Positions 60,250 to 64,000 of a DNA stretch of 64,000 bases are shown in pieces (within the stretch, counting starts at the first letter, position 1; each line of letters starts with the position of its first letter). The stretch spans positions 1,984,143 through 2,048,142 of the forward strand of contig NC_020175.2 in assembly GCF_000224145.3 (NCBI RefSeq). The letters run 5' to 3'. Below the pieces are notes generated by a model. That model did not search any database. It had not been told where the DNA came from and worked only from the letters and a program-made list of their open reading frames with translations. This stretch comes from Ciona intestinalis. Taxonomy: Eukaryota; Chordata; Ascidiacea; Phlebobranchia; Cionidae. Both the position numbers and the translations under genes were made by a program.

Positions 60250-63162
60250 ATGTCAAATCCTCAAGGCCCATCGGCAGAAGTACTTAAGGTCAAGGATAAA
60301 GTAAAAGGCGCAACCGATACTAATACAGGTAACATTATTTAATCCTGAACTGATAGTTTTAATACTTTTTATTTCCTTATTGATTTTTGTGTAGCACTAA
60401 GCATATAAAAATAAAGAGTTTTTGGAAATTATTTTATAGGAGCAAATGCATTATCTAGCCCTGCTGCATCAAAGAAGATATGTGTTGTGTGCAATGACAA
60501 AGCAACTGGAATGCACTTTGGTGCAATCACATGTGAAGGGTAGGTTGCGTTTGCTTTAACAAACACATGAATAAACGTTTCTGAAGTTATATTAAAACCG
60601 AGGGAGCAAACAAGGATCCCTGATAAAACCAAAGGTTGCACGCGGTTGCAGATATTTTGGTTATTTCCACCAAAAACGCTACGCGTTTAGGTCCAATAGA
60701 TGTCAAAAAACCATACAAGTTTAACAAACCAACTTTTGGTCCGATACCTCAAATGGTTTTTAAGTTATGGTAAAAAAACCATTAGGCTGTTGCAAACGGT
60801 TGCAAATATTTCGGTTATTTCGATGAGAAATGCTACGTGGCCACGTCCAATAGATGTCAAATGACCATACGAGTTTATGAAACCAACTTTTGGTCCGATA
60901 CCTGAAATGATTTTTTCGAAATAACCAAAATATCTGCAACCTTTTGCAACCGCGTGCAACCACAAAATGCTTTTTTGACCATAACTCAAAAACTATTCGA
61001 GGTATCAGACCAAAAGTTTGTTTGTTAAACTCGTATGGTCATTTGACATCTATTGGACGTGGCTGCTTAGCGTTTCTGGTCCAAATAATTAAAAGATCTG
61101 AAACCGTTTGCAATCACGCGTAGGGATGCACATTACAGAATAATTAGGTATTCTAGGATATCCTAGAATACTTTATTCCGAATCTAGAATTTTGAATCTT
61201 TTTATAGTTATAGGAAAAACTAATTTTACCCACAAAAGTCAGTTTATTGACTCTTTTATAGCATCCTTGTTGGATCATGGGCTGTAAAACGATCAAAAAT
61301 TGTACTATTAGGTAGTTTTTGCGCCATGAAACGTATAGCAGGCTATGAAAAGACGTTGCGAAACGTTTACTCTCGAAAGTCCCACAAACACAAAAATATT
61401 TTTTTTCAAAATAAATAAGTTTCAACAATTGTGATTGTAGCATATGAGATGACCTTTGATGACGTCATTAAACAGAGTACCTAATCCTGTAATTAGATTC
61501 GAATCTCATCGGTTCGAAATTCTGTAATGTGCATCCCTAACCACAGTTTTATTATGTACCCAGGCCCAGCAAACAATGCTTTGCAACCATCGTGCTAGTG
61601 GCAAATTGTTTTTTGTGCTGATTCGACCTGAATTGATTTCAAATGACCTGTGTGCGATTTTCTTTTGAGTTACCCAAGTTATGCAGGTTGTGGGGAATAC
61701 TTAAATTTTCAATCTTGTTCAAGTGTGTGTTTTGGACACGACCTCAATTAGTTGTCCCACAGATAGCCTAGTTAAACAATTAACACCATTATTACTGCAA
61801 ATTTTTTTATGTCAAAGGTGCAAGGGATTTTTTCGTCGCTCAGTGAAGAAAAATGCCTCATTCAGCTGTGCATTTGAGAAAAAATGCGAGATCAACAAAA
61901 ATAATAGAAAACATTGCCAAGCATGTAGATTCAATGCTTGTCTTGCAGCAGGTAAAGTTATAAATTTAATTACAAGTATGTGTTTGCTGTTGTTAGAATT
62001 TCTAAGTCAGAAATTCCACAAAACAAATATCACGCAATGTTTGGGTGTTCGCATGAAAACGTTTTACTAATAGTTTTTTAATTACGAAAGGTCTCATCAA
62101 CCAGAAAAGCGCTTAAAATATGTTCTGGTTTTGTTTAAAAGCTTTTCATCATACAGAAAGCGTGGTTTACTGTTAAATACTGCTTAATGAGTTTGCAAAT
62201 TTTGTGAGTGCTGCAAAAAGTAGAGTGCATATAAAATCAAACTATACAAAAACGCGAACACTGGCCACTTGCAACTTGCTTACATTGTGTTTCGTAACAA
62301 GAGTTTACCAACTAACAAAAAATAGTTAAAGAAAGAGTAAGTTTGTCTCACTATTTTTTAGTTTTTCACTTTCCCAATTTTTTCCGATTATTTTAGCCCC
62401 CCTGTGTGCAATGTTATAGCAATCGAATAAGGGCCTAGCATTCTGCCCAAAAAGCATTTATAATCAGGTTTGGCTCAGCACATCCCTAGTGGTTTATATT
62501 TAGTTCTTTGTTTTAGAAAAGTTTTTTCACATTGTTTTTAGGTATGTCAATTAAAAGATTTTAAAGTGGGAATAATGATAGGGTTTAGCAAAAATATATA
62601 CAGCTCGAAAAAATTTGTGTAAACATTCTCAAATTATTTTCCAGGAATGAATTCTTCGTTGATTCTAAGTGATGAAGAGGTTAACAAGAAAAGAGATTTG
62701 ATTCGTATGAATCGAGAAAAAAGGTCTGAGCAGCAGAATCAAAAGAAGCAGGAAATGGAAAAGGAAAGATTGAAGAAACTGCAGGAAATGTAAAGTTTGG
62801 GTGTTTATTATAACCTAAGATAGTTTTTGTCTAAAATTTGAATACTTTAATCTCAATTTGTGAATACTCCAGATCTTCAATCTGATTTCTTAAATTTTAT
62901 GTAAAATTTATGTAAAAATTTAGTTTTTTTGTGTATTTTATGTTTTTCATAGTAAAACTTTAGTTTGTATAAAACAGAAAAAAAACAGTTTTTTGACTTA
63001 TGTCATTGGCATACATTTTTTACTGTTTCCAGTGGTTCCAAACAGCCACAAGCGACAAGAATGACAATGGATGAAAAACTATTGGTGAAAACACTGCTGA
63101 AGGGACATCGTGACAGTTATGACTTTGCGTACGTGGAATACGACACTTTTAGAGGAAGAGAG
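60250..63162 (+). CDS. VDR/PXR: VDR/PXR-type (NR1I) nuclear receptor, N-terminal 196 residues, five exons, 3'-partial
   Basis: A ligand-regulated transcription factor. The DNA-binding domain covers residues 41-105: first finger C41/C44/C58/C61 with P-box CEGCKG, then FFRRSVKKNASF, and second finger C77/C83/C93/C96 with HCQACRFNACLAAGM. The region after it, MNSSLILSDEEVNKKRDLI, matches the VDR/PXR 'TDEEVQRKREMI' segment, and MDEKLLVKTLLKGHRDSYDF corresponds to helix 1 of the VDR ligand-binding domain. Exons: 60250-60328, 60440-60539, 61818-61951, 62645-62789, 63033-63162, with all phases joining; the rest of the ligand-binding domain lies beyond the window. Between them is a long Lys/Glu/Gln-rich hinge (QQNQKKQEMEKERLKK). 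Vertebrates have VDR, PXR and CAR; tunicate genes branch before that split, so the symbol is a family label. The A/B domain is short (~40 aa), as in VDR. Confidence 0.92.
60629..61123. repeat. Two direct and one inverted ~150-bp unit (large hairpin) in a nuclear receptor intron
   Basis: Unit A (60629-60780) and unit B (60787-60916) share 'gatattttggttatttc'-like, 'gtccaatagatgtcaaa' and 'ccaacttttggtccgatacc' blocks. Unit C (60917-61123) is the inverted form ('ggtatcagaccaaaagtttg', 'catttgacatctattggacg', 'ccaaaatatctgcaacc'). The arms A and C could fold back over B. Confidence 0.8.
61124..61541. mobile_element. Inverted-repeat element with TAGGGATGCACATTACAGAAT ends
   Basis: It begins tagggatgcacattacagaa and ends 'ttctgtaatgtgcatcccta', a ~20-bp inverted repeat. 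The interior matches the copy at 34058-34440 in reverse. There is no coding capacity. It lies in the intron between receptor exons 2 and 3, next to the hairpin repeat. Confidence 0.87.
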
Positions 63163-63193
63163 GTTAATATTTAACTGATAATGATGTATCGGC

Positions 63194-63652
63194 TTAAAGG
63201 TGCACACTGACACTGTAACGATTTTTTTATACGAATAAAGATGCTTAAATGTGATCCAAACGTAGGTTCCACCAACTTTAAAAAAAACAAATAAAAATAA
63301 AATAGTTTAGTTGTTCAACAAATAATGGGATTTCCCAATAAAAAGTGTCACTTAATTTTGATAAATATAATTCACCAAGAAGAAACATTCAATATAACAA
63401 ATTCAAAAAAAAATCCAATTTTCTTCAGTAGTTTAGAAACTAGAAACGGTCACAAGTTGGATGACATTTTTTTGTTATTTATTGTCACACGGTCAATACT
63501 TTTTACATCAGCAGTTGAATTTGGGGTTTTGACACCCAATTTTTTCAAAAGCTGTTTTGTATTTTGAAACTTTGATGGTACCTTTAGATCGCATTTGAAC
63601 ATTTATATCAATGCACAAATTTATTTTTTTCATTGGTATGCTCCTTTAATTA
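63194..63652. mobile_element. ~460-bp element with long imperfect inverted arms ('gatgcttaaatg ... catttgaac')
   Basis: The left arm ('gatgcttaaatgtgatccaa', 'gtaggttccaccaactttaa') is mirrored by the right arm ('aactttgatggtacctttag', 'atcgcatttgaacatttata', 'ttcattggtatgctccttta'). The middle includes 'tgggatttcccaataaaaag', shared with the copy at 56529. It sits in the intron after receptor exon 5. The short ORF at 63325-63567 inside it is not a gene. Confidence 0.75.
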
Positions 63653-64000
63653 AATTTGCTGATAACTGTTTAATACTGTTTCCTTGTTTCATTTGGGATC
63701 TTGAAGAAATTGTTTTGTAGATTTGCTAAACTGGACTAATATCATTTATAATGAATATAATTAATAACCAATATCATTTATAATGGTTTATAATAATGAA
63801 ACAACTTATTTTAATTTTCCGACAGTTAAAAACATGGGTGTGTCTTGTGTGTTAGCGATGTGCAGAGCCCAAAAAAGCTCGTGCCCTAGGAAATAATTGC
63901 GATTAACCATACTTTAAAATAAAATCCCTACGTCACCAACACTCAAGAATAAGAAATTGTTGCTGATAATATAGGGAAGTTTTTAGTTTCAAAACAACAG

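Overview
This is a stretch of animal nuclear genome, almost certainly from the tunicate Ciona (C. intestinalis/robusta group). The reasons are AT-rich DNA with many short GT-AG introns, compact gene spacing, chordate-type genes in single copy (one AF10/AF17 gene, one VDR/PXR-type receptor), and many copies of a tRNA-derived SINE and a TA-flanked MITE of the kind that litter Ciona introns. No prokaryotic, plastid or viral gene is visible.

Layout: (1) 1-17111, plus strand: the C-terminal ~1400 residues (30 exons) of soluble adenylyl cyclase ADCY10, entering from the left. (2) 18526-20639, plus: a six-exon leucine-rich-repeat protein of 380 aa. (3) 21749-27168, minus: WDR45B/WIPI3, a PI3P-binding autophagy propeller, with an apparent 1-base frameshift in exon 8. 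(4) 28514-34811, minus: one short AF10/AF17 (MLLT10/MLLT6) homologue with PHD-knuckle-PHD and the DOT1L-binding leucine zipper. (5) 35022-36920, minus: intronless DDX41 helicase. (6) 37172-38101, minus: intronless SUPT3H (SAGA subunit). (7) 39566-54989, plus: a 23-exon secreted sushi/EGF/HYR protein. (8) 54990-60249: repeat-rich intergenic DNA with two minisatellites, MITEs, a GC-rich relic and a 50-base N gap. (9) 60250 to beyond 63162, plus: 5' half of a VDR/PXR-type nuclear receptor, running off the right edge.

I rebuilt the exon chains by hand. Reading phases close exactly for ADCY10 (4221 coding nt), the LRR gene (1143), the AF10/AF17 gene (1617), the sushi/EGF gene (3885) and the receptor part (588). 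WDR45B closes only if one T is removed. SUPT3H, DDX41 and AF10/AF17 lie head to tail about 211-251 bp apart, with 3' splice acceptors just upstream of the second and third start codons and no AATAAA between them, so they are a candidate trans-spliced operon. SUPT3H (SAGA) and AF10/AF17 (DOT1L complex) both act on chromatin and transcription; DDX41 acts on RNA and splicing.

Non-coding structure is rich: two hAT-type elements with perfect 8-bp target duplications, a MITE family with AGTAGGGTGGGG ends, tRNA-derived SINEs, a small inverted-repeat element filled with GGTTAG-like sequence, and a ~480-bp array of TGACGTCA palindromes ending at the assembly gap upstream of the nuclear receptor.
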